Shown: piece after piece, positions 1-9,674 of the stretch
How positions within the stretch are numbered: position 1 is the stretch's first letter
How the letters are laid out: every line of letters starts with the position of its first letter
DNA from: Herbidospora galbida
GTDB lineage: Bacteria; Actinomycetota; Actinomycetes; Streptosporangiales; Streptosporangiaceae
Assembly: GCF_005233835.1 (NCBI RefSeq)
Contig: NZ_SZQA01000008.1
Span: 62,001-126,000, forward strand
Length of the DNA stretch: 64,000 nt
Direction of reading: 5' to 3'
Notes under the pieces: generated by a model
The model's database searches: none
Told to the model about the DNA's origin: nothing
What the model saw: only the letters and a program-made list of their open reading frames with translations
Translations under genes and position numbers: made by a program

Positions 1-1
1 G

Positions 2-628
2 ATGGTCCGCGAGATCACCGACATCGCCCGCACCCACCTGGCCCGCGACGGCGCGGCCGGGCTGTCGCTGCGCGCGGTCGCCCGCGAGATGGGCATGGCC
101 TCGTCGGCGATCCACCGCTATTTCCCGACCAAGGACGACCTGCTCACGGCCCTGATCATCGACGGCTACAACGCCATCGGCGACGCGGCCGAGGCGTCCC
201 AGCAGGGCCAGGACCCCACCGGCCGCTGGCTGGCCCTCTGCCACGCCGTCCGCGACTTCGCGCTCGAACGCCCCCACGAGTACGCCCTGCTCTACGGCTC
301 CCCCGTGCCGGGCTACCAGGCCCCCGCCGACACCATCGCCCCCGCCATGCGCACGACCCTCGTCTACGGCCGGATCATCAGCGACGCGCGGCCCGTCTCC
401 CCGGTCGCCGTGCCCCCGCCGGCCGTGCTCGGGCCGGACGTCGAGGCGCTCCGGAGCGTCATGCCCGGCGTCTCCGACGAGGTCGTCACCCCGGCGCTCA
501 CCGCCTGGACGGCCCTGTTCGGCGCCGTCAGCTTCGAACTGTTCGGCCAGTTCGGCGACACGATCACGCACCGCCGCGAGATCTTCGACCACGGAATGCG
601 GTCGCTCGCGAGATACCTCGGTTTGTAA
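2..628 (+). CDS. TetR-family transcriptional regulator (5' end probably outside window)
   Basis: Residues 1-50 form a TetR helix-turn-helix (LSLRAVAREMGMASSAIHRYF, then PTKDDLL). The C-terminal half carries a WHG-type ligand domain (YALLYGSPVPGYQAPADTI). The first in-frame ATG lies only about two residues before helix 1. Family members usually have ten or more residues there, so translation may begin upstream of the window. TetR proteins of this type repress neighbouring genes and are released by a small ligand. The next gene downstream is a compact amino-acid dehydrogenase on the same strand. Regulation of that gene is possible but unproven. The ligand is unknown. Confidence 0.85.
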   Translation: MVREITDIARTHLARDGAAGLSLRAVAREMGMASSAIHRYFPTKDDLLTALIIDGYNAIGDAAEASQQGQDPTGRWLALCHAVRDFALERPHEYALLYGSPVPGYQAPADTIAPAMRTTLVYGRIISDARPVSPVAVPPPAVLGPDVEALRSVMPGVSDEVVTPALTAWTALFGAVSFELFGQFGDTITHRREIFDHGMRSLARYLGL

Positions 629-797
629 CACCCCGTTCACGATCAGTGACAAAACCGGTGCGATAGTGGACAGCAGGCTCCACGAAAAAACGGCGACATG
701 CCCGTAAAACGGGACATCGCCGTGATCCAACATCACGACAATGGTGGACATCACCCGTCAATGGCGATGGGTGATCAATCCGAGAGGCACCACCACT
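629..797. promoter_or_regulatory. TetR-GDH intergenic region with a strong hairpin
   Basis: A near-perfect inverted repeat lies at 691-722: CGGCGA and CCCGT on the left pair with ACGGG and CGCCG on the right. It is flanked on its left by A6 (685-690). Read on the minus strand it looks like an intrinsic terminator with a U6 tract, yet no minus-strand gene ends here. It may instead be an operator for the adjacent TetR protein. A shorter repeat GTGGA/TCCAC lies just upstream (about 666-683). Confidence 0.4.
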
Positions 798-1775
798 ATG
801 ACCGTCACGGACATCCCGACAGCGCCGTCGGCCCCGCTGGCCTCCGCCCAGCACCGCCTCGCCGAGGCCGCCCGCTTTCTCGCCCTCGACGAGGGCCTCC
901 ATCAGTTGCTCGCCACCCCGCGCCGGTCGATGACCGTCTCGGTCCCGGTCCGCCGCGAAGACGGCCGGATCGACGTGATCGAGGGCTACCGGGTCCAGCA
1001 CAACCTGTCGCGCGGCCCGGCGAAGGGCGGCGTCCGGTTTCATCCCGCCACCGACCTCGACGAGGTCACCGCTTTGGCCATGGGCCTGACCTGGAAGTGC
1101 GCCCTGGCCGGGCTGCCCTACGGCGGCGCGAAGGGCGGCGTGGCCGTCGACCCGGCCGGGCTGACCGAGCGCGAGTTCGACCGGCTGACCCGCCGCTACA
1201 CCCACGAGATCCAGCCGCTGGTGGGCCGCGACATCCCGCTCACCTCGGCGCGGCCCGACCTGGCCGAGGCCGTGGCGCTCGGCGTACGGGTGCTGCTCGG
1301 CCCCGGCGAGGGCCGGACGGTCGCCGTCCACGGCTCCGGCGCGGTCGCGGCGCAGGTGACCGCCAAGCTGGCCGAGGCCCGGTTCGAGGTCGTCGGCGGC
1401 GGCCTGGGCACCGACGCCGACGTGCTCGTGCTCACGACCGGCCCGATCACCGCCCACGAGGCCGCCGAGATCCGGGCCCCGATGGTCGTCGAGGCCGCCA
1501 ACGGCCCGATCACCCCGGCCGGCGACCAGATCCTGGCCGGGCGGGGGTGCGTGGTGGTGCCCGACCTGCTCGGCAACGCCGGCGGCGCGATCGCCTCCCA
1601 CAGCGAGTGGACGATCGGCGATCTCGACTCCCGGCTGCGCGAGCACCTGCGGCCCGCCTACCGGCAGGTCGAAGCCCTGTCACGGGAGACGGGCCTGACC
1701 CTGCGTCAGGCCGCCCTGGTGATCGCCGTCGGCAGGGTGGCGGACGCGTGCCGGTCGAGAGGCGGCTACGCGTAG
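798..1775 (+). CDS. Compact Glu/Leu/Phe/Val-type dehydrogenase with deleted segments
   Basis: 325 residues, against about 410-450 for family members. Residues 60-118 keep the dehydrogenase core: YRVQHNLSRGPAKGGVRFHP and TWKCALAGLPYGGAKGGV, with substrate Lys about 100 and catalytic Lys about 112. The segment that normally follows GRDIP and reads PAPDVGT...MAWMMDEY, which holds the catalytic Asp, is missing and replaced by LTSARPDLAEA. The Rossmann domain (VAVHGSGAVA, 176-185) is also shortened before EAANGPITPAGD and PDLLGNAGGAI. ATG 798 is chosen because GAGAGG lies about 10 nt upstream. The enzyme may be inactive or altered in specificity. It overlaps the convergent MocA-type gene by 10 bp. 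Confidence 0.8.
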   Translation: MTVTDIPTAPSAPLASAQHRLAEAARFLALDEGLHQLLATPRRSMTVSVPVRREDGRIDVIEGYRVQHNLSRGPAKGGVRFHPATDLDEVTALAMGLTWKCALAGLPYGGAKGGVAVDPAGLTEREFDRLTRRYTHEIQPLVGRDIPLTSARPDLAEAVALGVRVLLGPGEGRTVAVHGSGAVAAQVTAKLAEARFEVVGGGLGTDADVLVLTTGPITAHEAAEIRAPMVVEAANGPITPAGDQILAGRGCVVVPDLLGNAGGAIASHSEWTIGDLDSRLREHLRPAYRQVEALSRETGLTLRQAALVIAVGRVADACRSRGGYA

Positions 1776-2659
1776 ACCTCGTCGAGGATCCGCTCGCACA
1801 GGCGGTGCGTCTCCAGCGCGTCGCCCGCGTCGAGCAGCCTGCCCTCGCCGACCGCTTCGAGGAAGGCGAGGCAGGCGCCGCGGAAGCCGCGCTGCGTCCC
1901 GACGGGAACCCAGTCGGGACGCCGCCTGCGCACCTCGCCGGCCTCGGTGAAGGCGATCTCCTCGCCGAGGTCGAGCACCTTGCGCTTCTCGCCCCGCCCG
2001 ATGACCTCGCAGGTCTCCTCGGTCTGGCCGCTCACCCGCGACATGATCCCGAGGGCGGTGAACCCGTCGCCGGACAGTTCGAGCACGAGGTGCTCCAGCA
2101 GGTCGCCGGTCTTCCGGAACCGCACCGAGGTCGCGGTGACCTCTCCGGGGGCCAGGAACCTGAGCGTGTCGGCGACGTGGATGAAGTCGTCGAGCACCAT
2201 CGTGCGCGGATCTTCGGGCCCGGTGTGCCGGTTCTTCTGGAGGATGACCAGGTCGCGGGGCAGGTCGCGGAGGGCGGCGACGCCGGGGGCGTAGCGGCGG
2301 TTGAAGCCGACCATGAGGGGGACCCCGCGCTCCCGCGCGAGCTCCACGAGCCGCTCCGACTCCTCCAGCCGGTAGGCGAGCGGCTTGTCGACGAAGACCG
2401 GCACCCCCGCCTCCAGCAGTTCGGTCACGATCGCCGGGTGGGCCCCGGTGGCGGCGTGCACGAACGCCGCGTCGGCTCCCCCGTCGACGACCTCGGCCAC
2501 CGACGTGTGCCGCCGGGTCACCCGGTAGGCGTCCCCCAGCTCGCGCAGCGTCTCCGGGTTCCGGGTGCAGAACACGAGCTCGGCCCCGTCGATGGCGCTG
2601 AGCACCGGCAGGTACGCCTTCCGGGCGATGTCGCCCAGACCGATCATCGCGATCTTCAT
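1766..2659 (-). CDS. Gfo/Idh/MocA-family oxidoreductase
   Basis: 297 residues. The N-terminal Rossmann fold MKIAMIGLGDIARKAYL carries the GxGxxA nucleotide motif. VPVFVDKPLA provides the conserved Lys-Pro of this family, and GFNRRYAPG follows. The C-terminal alpha/beta domain ends in LCERILDEVYA. Such enzymes oxidise or reduce sugars, inositols or related compounds with NAD(P); the substrate cannot be read from sequence. The ATG at 2659 has the -10 hexamer TAACCT exactly 7 nt upstream (2667-2672), indicating a leaderless transcript. The gene is divergent from the FAD oxidase at 2730. Confidence 0.85.
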   Translation of the reverse strand: MKIAMIGLGDIARKAYLPVLSAIDGAELVFCTRNPETLRELGDAYRVTRRHTSVAEVVDGGADAAFVHAATGAHPAIVTELLEAGVPVFVDKPLAYRLEESERLVELARERGVPLMVGFNRRYAPGVAALRDLPRDLVILQKNRHTGPEDPRTMVLDDFIHVADTLRFLAPGEVTATSVRFRKTGDLLEHLVLELSGDGFTALGIMSRVSGQTEETCEVIGRGEKRKVLDLGEEIAFTEAGEVRRRRPDWVPVGTQRGFRGACLAFLEAVGEGRLLDAGDALETHRLCERILDEVYA

Positions 2660-2729
2660 GGCCCGAAGGTTACCCGCCGGAAACGAGCGGGCCACATGGG
2701 GGCAATGTGGCAAGTGTTCACTTACCGCC
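2660..2729. promoter_or_regulatory. Divergent promoter with AAGTG-TT-CACTT palindrome
   Basis: The 70-bp gap between the MocA-type and FAD oxidase starts holds the leaderless -10 TAACCT (minus strand, 2667-2672). It also holds the inverted repeat AAGTGTTCACTT at 2712-2723, extended to outer GG/CC with one mismatched pair. The repeat ends 6 bp before the oxidase ATG, so a bound protein would block that start. The cognate regulator is unknown. Confidence 0.5.
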
Positions 2730-3827
2730 ATGAGCTCCCACGCCGTGGTGATCATTGGGGGCGGGCTGGAAGGCCTGTCGATCGCCGCCGCGCTGACCGC
2801 CCGAGGACAGCGCGACGTGCTGGTCCTGGAGCGCCGGACCACCGGCTCCGGCGGCACCGCCAAGTCGAGCGGGCTGGTCCGCTGCCACTACGACTGCCCC
2901 ACCCTGACCGCGATGGCCTGGGAGGGCACCCGCTTCTTCGAGAGCCACCCCGGCCTGGGCTTCCGGCAGACCGGCCACGTGGTCGGCGTCGGCGAGGAGT
3001 CGGCCGCCACGCTGCGCGCCAACGTCGCCCGCCGCCAGGACCTCGGCATCGACGTCGCGATGGTCACCCACGACGACGTCGCCGCCCTGTGGCCCGGCCT
3101 GGAGACCAAGGACTTCGCCGCCTTCGCCTTCGAACCGCGCGGCGGCCACGGCGACCCGATCGCGACCTGCCGCCACTTCGCCGTGGCGGCCCAGCGCGGC
3201 GGCGCCCGCATCCTCGAACACACCAGAGTCGCCGCCCTCCTGGGCGACTCCTCCTCGATCTCGGGTGTACGCCTCGCCGACGGCCGGGTGGTCGGCGCGC
3301 GCGCCGTGATCGTCGCGGCCGGCGCCTGGACCGCCGACCTGGTCGCGCCCCTCGGCGTTCACCTGCCCATCGGCGCGATGCGCGAGCCCATCGTGATCGC
3401 CGCCCCCGGCGCCCCGGTCGGCCCGGTGCCCGCCTTCACCGACCTGGTCGGCATGCAGTACGTCCGCCACGAGAACAGCGGCCGCCTGCTCATCGGCTCC
3501 CACACGGGCGCCGAGCTCACCACCGCCGACGGCTACCTGAACAAGGCCACCGACGTGGAGCTCGAACGCGCGGCGGCCAGATTCACCACGCGCTTCCCCG
3601 CCTTCCCCGACGTCGTCTTCCCGCAGTCGTACGCCGCCTGCTACGACATCACCCCCGACCTGGCCCCGCTCGTCGGCCCGGCGGGCCCCGAAGGGCTGTA
3701 CGTCGCGGCCGGCTTCAGCGGCCACGGCTTCGCCATCTCCCCGGCGGTCGGCCGGATCTGCGCCGAGATGGTCCTCGGCCTGGAGGCTCCCCCGGCCGGC
3801 CTGGCCCCGGACCGCTTCCCGGCGTGA
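2730..3827 (+). CDS. FAD-dependent oxidoreductase (DAO/SoxB-like)
   Basis: 365 residues. The N-terminal dinucleotide motif VVIIGGGLEGLSIAAAL is followed by the FAD ribose-binding acidic residue in VLVLERR. The C-terminus has the FAD-contacting segment CYDITPDLAPLVGP...LYVAAGFSGHGFAISPAVG, typical of sarcosine, glycine and D-amino-acid oxidases. It likely oxidises a secondary or primary amine, giving an imine and H2O2. Exact substrate unknown. ATG 2730 is chosen because it directly precedes the FAD fold. It is divergent from a Gfo/Idh/MocA gene and may act with it on the same catabolite. Confidence 0.85.
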   Translation: MSSHAVVIIGGGLEGLSIAAALTARGQRDVLVLERRTTGSGGTAKSSGLVRCHYDCPTLTAMAWEGTRFFESHPGLGFRQTGHVVGVGEESAATLRANVARRQDLGIDVAMVTHDDVAALWPGLETKDFAAFAFEPRGGHGDPIATCRHFAVAAQRGGARILEHTRVAALLGDSSSISGVRLADGRVVGARAVIVAAGAWTADLVAPLGVHLPIGAMREPIVIAAPGAPVGPVPAFTDLVGMQYVRHENSGRLLIGSHTGAELTTADGYLNKATDVELERAAARFTTRFPAFPDVVFPQSYAACYDITPDLAPLVGPAGPEGLYVAAGFSGHGFAISPAVGRICAEMVLGLEAPPAGLAPDRFPA

Positions 3828-3957
3828 CGCTCGCCCTTCGATCCGGGACGTCTGAGCCGTGACGGCGCGGCGGTGGCGCGGCCGGGTGGCGCCGGATGCG
3901 GTGCGGAGCCCCGGCGGCGGTCGGGGCCGGGGTGGGCGGAGCCGTGACGGGAGAAGG

Positions 3958-3986
3958 AAAAAGCGCGGGGTCGCCTGACCCCGCGC
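3958..3986 (-). terminator. Intrinsic terminator of leuA
   Basis: Perfect 10-bp stem GCGCGGGGTC (3963-3972) / GACCCCGCGC (3977-3986) with a GCCT loop. It is followed on the minus strand by U5 and further pyrimidines. It lies 12 bp beyond the leuA stop and separates leuA from the convergent FAD oxidase. Confidence 0.85.
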
Positions 3987-3998
3987 CTTCTCACCTGC

Positions 3999-5795
<1,797 letters not shown>

Positions 5796-5843
5796 TTACA
5801 GGCCCTCGACGCGGCGGCTAAGGAGGAGCAGCCCGCGCAGCAT
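5796..5843 (-). CDS. leuA leader peptide
   Basis: 15-residue ORF MLRGLLLLSRRVEGL ending in UAA; six of 15 residues are leucine, four of them consecutive. It lies 81 bp upstream of leuA. A leucine-rich leader before leuA is an established actinobacterial attenuation arrangement. No Shine-Dalgarno is seen. The -10 hexamer TAGCCT (5851-5856) lies 7 nt before the ATG, so the leader is probably the leaderless 5' end of the leuA mRNA. Confidence 0.85.
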   Translation of the reverse strand: MLRGLLLLSRRVEGL

Positions 5844-5850
5844 AGGTCCG

Positions 5851-5856
5851 AGGCTA
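5851..5856 (-). promoter_or_regulatory. -10 hexamer TAGCCT of the leuA leader transcript
   Basis: TAnnnT hexamer 7 nt upstream of the leader ATG at 5843. No convincing -35 is visible. Confidence 0.5.
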
Positions 5857-5892
5857 CCAGAGCCCCCGGAGTGGCCTCCCCGGGAGGACCAA

Positions 5893-5898
5893 TAGAGT
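5893..5898 (+). promoter_or_regulatory. -10 hexamer TAGAGT of the DUF2630 gene
   Basis: TAGAGT ends 7 nt before ATG 5906, predicting a leaderless mRNA. Confidence 0.5.
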
Positions 5899-5905
5899 GG
5901 GGATC

Positions 5906-6148
5906 ATGCAGGACAACGAGATTCTCGGCCGCATCGGCGATCTGATCGACGAGGAGCACGCGCTCCGCGCCCGCATCTCCGCCGGCGAGGCCACCAGCGA
6001 GGAACGCGGCCGCATCAAGAACCTGGAAGAGTCTCTCGACCAGTGCTGGGACCTGCTCCGCCAGCGGCGGGCCCGGCGCGGCGTCGGCGAGAACCCCGAC
6101 GGCGCGGTCGCCCGCCCGGTCTCCGAGGTCGAAGGCTACCAGCAGTAA
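5906..6148 (+). CDS. DUF2630 family protein
   Basis: 80 residues, very charged and predicted helical: MQDNEILGRIGDLIDEEHALR, then ERGRIKNLEESLDQCWDLLRQRRARR and a C-terminal RPVSEVEGYQQ. This is the pattern of the small actinobacterial DUF2630 family, whose function is unknown. The coiled-coil-like heptads and the Cys-Trp in LDQCWDLLRQ are family hallmarks. ATG 5906 is preferred over GTG 5897 because of the leaderless -10 at 5893-5898 and the alignment to family N-termini. It is divergent from the leuA leader. Confidence 0.8.
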   Translation: MQDNEILGRIGDLIDEEHALRARISAGEATSEERGRIKNLEESLDQCWDLLRQRRARRGVGENPDGAVARPVSEVEGYQQ

Positions 6149-6190
6149 ATTCGGTCGCTTTCCGGCGGCGGCGGGGGTGGACTGACCCTC

Positions 6191-7144
6191 ATGGACATCG
6201 TCCCCCTCGACTTCGCGGCCGAGCCCGGCAGGGCGGCCGACTACCACGCGCTCGCCGCCGGCTCGATGGCGCCCGGACCCCGGATGCCCGCCCACCTGTT
6301 CCGGCTGGTGGCCGAGCGCGGCTGGCGGGCCATGCCCGCCGAGACGTGGCTCGCGGTCGACGACGGCCGGGTGATCGGCGGCGTGACCGTCCACCTGCCC
6401 GACCGCGACAACACCCACCTGGCGCTGATCCGGTTCCTCCAGGTGGACCCCGGCCACCGGCGCCGCGGTGTGGGCGGCGCCCTGCTGTCCCAGGTCGCCG
6501 AACGGGCCCGCGCCCACGGCCGGGCGATGGTGCTCGTCGAGGTCGCCGAGGGCGGTTCCGGCGCGGCCTTCGTCCGGGCCAAGGGCATGCGCGCGGTCGC
6601 CTCCCAGGCCCGGCGGGTGCTCGATCTGACCGGTTTCGCCGTGCCGGAGCGGGAGGTCCCCGGCTACCGGCTGGAGTTCCTCCGCGGCCGGACCCCCGAT
6701 CCGCTGATCGGAGACATGAGCACCCTCCTGGAGATCATGAACGACGCGCCGCTCGACGACCTGTCGGTCGACGAGGAGCGCTGGACCGCCGATGACGTCA
6801 CGGCGCTGGAAGACGCGTGGACCCTGACCCACCAGGACGTCTTCACCGTGATCGCCCGCGCCGGTGACGGCTCGCCCGCCGCCTTCACCCGCCTGTTCGC
6901 CGACACCCTGGAGGCGGACGGCTGGGCCCGGCAGACCGACACCGCCGTGCGGCGCGAACATCGGGGCCGCGGCCTCGGCCGGTGGGTCAAGGAGGCCAAC
7001 ACGGCCTGGCTGAGGCGGGCCCGCCCCGACCTCACCCGGGTGATCACCTGGAACGCCGTCTCGAACGCCCCCATGGTCGCGATCAACGAGCGGCTGGGCT
7101 ACCGACTGCTCGACGTGTGGCACGAATGGGAACTCCACGTATGA
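6191..7144 (+). CDS. Tandem-domain GNAT N-acetyltransferase (copy 1)
   Basis: 317 residues. The first GNAT domain (about 1-150) has the acetyl-CoA pyrophosphate loop VDPGHRRRGVGGALL. The second (about 190-317) has REHRGRGLGRWVKEANT followed by TWNAVSNAPMVAINERLGY, the typical end of double-GNAT antibiotic-type acetyltransferases. The two-domain layout matches mycothiol-synthase-like and aminocyclitol acetyltransferase relatives. Substrate unknown. The stop overlaps the next start as ATGA, and the next gene is a paralogue, so the pair is co-translated. Confidence 0.85.
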   Translation: MDIVPLDFAAEPGRAADYHALAAGSMAPGPRMPAHLFRLVAERGWRAMPAETWLAVDDGRVIGGVTVHLPDRDNTHLALIRFLQVDPGHRRRGVGGALLSQVAERARAHGRAMVLVEVAEGGSGAAFVRAKGMRAVASQARRVLDLTGFAVPEREVPGYRLEFLRGRTPDPLIGDMSTLLEIMNDAPLDDLSVDEERWTADDVTALEDAWTLTHQDVFTVIARAGDGSPAAFTRLFADTLEADGWARQTDTAVRREHRGRGLGRWVKEANTAWLRRARPDLTRVITWNAVSNAPMVAINERLGYRLLDVWHEWELHV

Positions 7145-8100
7145 GAACCACCGGTGCGATGAGCATCGTCCCCCTCGACTTCGACGCCTCCCCCGACCTG
7201 GCCGCCGGCTACCACGCGGTCGCCGGTCACCTGCACGCGCCCGGCCCGCCGCTGTCACCCCACCTGTTCCGGCTGTGGGTGGAGCGCGGCTGGCGCTCGG
7301 TCCCCTCGGAGACCCATCTGGCGGTGGCCGACGGCGAGGTGATCGGCGGCGTGACCCTCCACCTCTTCGACCGCGACCGCCTCGGCGACGCGCTGATCCG
7401 CGTGCTCGAAGTGGCCCCCGGGCACCGGGGCCGGGGCGTCGGCTCGGCGCTGCTCGGCGTCGCCCGCGAGCGCGCCCGCGCCCTGGGCCGGTCGAAGCTG
7501 ATCGTCGAGGCGAAGGGCGAGGGGTTCCCGGCCCGCCACGGCTTCCGGAGCGTCTACACCGAGGCCCGGCGGGTGCTGCACCGATCAGCCGGGTCCGAGC
7601 CGCCGCCCGGCCCGCCCGGCTACGCCTTCGAGACCACCGTCGGCCCCACCCCGCCCGACCGGCTGGCCGAGATGGTGACCCTGCTCGACACCATGAACGA
7701 CGCCCCGACCGACGACCACGAGGTCGCCGCCGAACGCTGGAACCCCGACCTGGTCCGCGTCTACGAGGACACCTGGGACCTGGCCCGCCAGACCGTCTAC
7801 ACCACGGTGGCCCGCGCCGCCGACGGCGAGGCGGCGGCGTTCACCCGGATCTTCGTCGACGCGGCCGACCCGGAGGGCTGGGCCCGGCAGACCGACACGG
7901 CGGTGCTCAAGAGTCACCGCGGCCGGAACCTGGGATACCACGTCAAGCTGCGCAACACCGCCCGGATGTTCGCGGCCGAACCCGCCGTCGACCGCGTGAT
8001 CACCTGGAACGCGGTCACGAACGCCCACATGATCGCCATCAACGAACGCCTCGGCTACGAGTTGCTGGATGTGTGGCGGATCTGGGAACTCCGCACCTGA
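7141..8100 (+). CDS. Tandem-domain GNAT N-acetyltransferase (copy 2)
   Basis: 319 residues, clearly paralogous to the preceding gene along its whole length: MSIVPLDF versus MDIVPLDF, VAPGHRGRGVGSALLG, SHRGRNLGYHVKLRNT and TWNAVTNAHMIAINERLGYELLDVW. The first domain is a few residues shorter around the acyl-acceptor region (KGEGFPARHGF), so the two copies may differ in substrate. The start at 7141 overlaps the previous stop as ATGA. An internal ATG at 7159 (MSIVPL) is an alternative. A strong hairpin follows. Confidence 0.85.
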   Translation: MRTTGAMSIVPLDFDASPDLAAGYHAVAGHLHAPGPPLSPHLFRLWVERGWRSVPSETHLAVADGEVIGGVTLHLFDRDRLGDALIRVLEVAPGHRGRGVGSALLGVARERARALGRSKLIVEAKGEGFPARHGFRSVYTEARRVLHRSAGSEPPPGPPGYAFETTVGPTPPDRLAEMVTLLDTMNDAPTDDHEVAAERWNPDLVRVYEDTWDLARQTVYTTVARAADGEAAAFTRIFVDAADPEGWARQTDTAVLKSHRGRNLGYHVKLRNTARMFAAEPAVDRVITWNAVTNAHMIAINERLGYELLDVWRIWELRT

Positions 8101-8103
8101 CAC

Positions 8104-8171
8104 AAAAAAAGGGGGACCCGTCGGGCCGGCCCGGACTGTGCCACCAAGTCCGGGAGAGGCCCGACGGGTCC
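8104..8171 (-). terminator. Terminator of the urt operon
   Basis: Perfect 14-bp arms GGACCCGTCGGGCC (8114-8127) and GGCCCGACGGGTCC (8158-8171) enclose a second 8-bp stem, CCCGGACT (8130-8137) / AGTCCGGG (8147-8154). An A7 run at 8104-8110 gives U7 immediately after the stem on the minus strand. It terminates urtE and also separates it from the convergent GNAT genes. Confidence 0.9.
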
Positions 8172-8236
8172 TGACTTAGACGCTACCCTTCTTCTGGCCG
8201 TTGAGCTGCGCCGTTACTGAGAACTGTCAAGAACGG

Positions 8237-8926
8237 TCAGACGGCGAGCAGTTTACGGGCCTCCTCTCCCTGGAGGTCGGCGGCCGTCCCGGCGTGGACG
8301 ACATGACCTCCGTCGAGGATCAGGTAGCGATCGGCCAGGCGCATGGCCAGGTCGAGATACTGCTCCACGAGGAGGACGGCGATGCCCGAGGCGTGCAGCG
8401 TCTCGATCGCCTCCTCGATCTCGATGATGATCGACGGCTGGATGCCCTCGGTCGGTTCGTCGAGGATCAGGAGCTTCGGCTTGGTCACCAGGGCCCGCGC
8501 GATGGCGAGCTGCTGCTGCTGGCCGCCCGACAGGAAGCCGGCCCGGCGCTTCAGCAGCGGTTTGAGGCGGGGGAACACGTCGAGCGCCTCGTCGAGCGCC
8601 GACTGGGGGTTCCCCGACGCCTCCAGCGTCACCAGCAGGTTGCCGAGGACGCTGAGCTGGGGGAAGGTCTCGTGGCCCTGGGGGACGTACCCCATGCCGA
8701 GTTTGACCCTCTCGTGGGGCTTCATCTTGGTGACGTCGTGGCCCTCGAAGGTCACCGTCCCGCCGGTCGCCGGGATGACGCCCATGATCGTGTTAAGCAG
8801 GGTCGTCTTGCCGACGCCGTTGCGGCCCATGACGCAGACGAGCTGCCCCGGTTCGACGGCCAGCCCGACGCCGAAGAGCACCCGGGCGCGGCCGTATCCG
8901 GCCTCCAAATCGTCAACTGACAACAT
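8237..8926 (-). CDS. urtE: Urea ABC transporter ATP-binding protein UrtE
   Basis: 229 residues, LivF-like. Walker A GRNGVGKT is at about 34-41, the signature is LSGGQQQQLAIARAL and Walker B is LLILDEPTEGIQPS. The IQPS after the Walker B glutamate and GHETFPQLSVLGNL resemble UrtE rather than LivF. With UrtD it powers high-affinity urea import at the membrane. Last gene of urtABCDE. Its start overlaps the urtD end by 14 bp. Confidence 0.93.
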   Translation of the reverse strand: MLSVDDLEAGYGRARVLFGVGLAVEPGQLVCVMGRNGVGKTTLLNTIMGVIPATGGTVTFEGHDVTKMKPHERVKLGMGYVPQGHETFPQLSVLGNLLVTLEASGNPQSALDEALDVFPRLKPLLKRRAGFLSGGQQQQLAIARALVTKPKLLILDEPTEGIQPSIIIEIEEAIETLHASGIAVLLVEQYLDLAMRLADRYLILDGGHVVHAGTAADLQGEEARKLLAV

Positions 8927-9674
8927 CGTGTGCTGCCTCCTCGCGCGCGCGACCCAGATAGACCTCTTGTACCCGCGGATCGGCCCGCACTTCGTCCACC
9001 GAGCCCTCTATCAGGAGTTTTCCCTCATGAAGGACGGTGACGGTGGAGGCGTACCGCCGGAGGAAGTCCATGTCGTGCTCGATCACGATGACCGTGTGGT
9101 CCTTGGCGATCTCGGTCAGCAGCTCGCCGGTCCGGGCCCGCTCGTCGGCCGACATGCCCGCGACGGGCTCGTCGAGGAGCAGCAGGCGGGGGCCCTGGGC
9201 GATCAGCATGCCGATCTCCAGCCACTGCCGCTGCCCGTGCGAGAGCACCCCGGCCTTGCGCCCGGCCAGGTCGGTGAGCTGGGTGGTCTCCAGCGCCTGG
9301 GCGACCTTCTCGGTCACGCCCTTGCGCCGGGCCAGCAGCGAGACCAGCGGCCGGCGGAACGAGGCCGCCAGGTCGAGGTTCTCCAGGACGGTCAGCTCCT
9401 CGAAGACCACCGAGGTCTGGAAGGTGCGGCCGATCCCGAGCCGCACCCGCTGGTGCTCCCGCTTGCCGTTGATGACCGACCCGTCGAAGCTCACCGTGCC
9501 GGTGGTCGGCTTGGTCAGGCCGGTGATGATGTCGATCAGGGTGGTCTTTCCCGCGCCGTTCGGGCCGATCAGGAAGCGGAGTTCGCCGTGGTCGACGGTG
9601 AAGTTCACCCCGTCGAGCGCCCGGAACCCGTCGAAGACGACAGAGACGTCGCGGACCTCCAGCAGGGCCGTCAT
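8913..9674 (-). CDS. urtD: Urea ABC transporter ATP-binding protein UrtD
   Basis: 253 residues, LivG-like. Walker A GPNGAGKT is at about 37-44. The signature is LSHGQRQWLEIGM (the HGQ/WLEIGM form marks UrtD), Walker B is LLLLDEPVAGMS and the H-loop is VIEHDMDF. ATG 9674 overlaps the urtC stop as ATGA, so the two are translationally coupled. Confidence 0.94.
   Translation of the reverse strand: MTALLEVRDVSVVFDGFRALDGVNFTVDHGELRFLIGPNGAGKTTLIDIITGLTKPTTGTVSFDGSVINGKREHQRVRLGIGRTFQTSVVFEELTVLENLDLAASFRRPLVSLLARRKGVTEKVAQALETTQLTDLAGRKAGVLSHGQRQWLEIGMLIAQGPRLLLLDEPVAGMSADERARTGELLTEIAKDHTVIVIEHDMDFLRRYASTVTVLHEGKLLIEGSVDEVRADPRVQEVYLGRAREEAAHDVVS

Noticed and set aside
698-3862. Plus-strand frame of over 1000 codons at the left end
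   Set aside because: Covers three real genes in other frames or strands; translation is low-complexity.
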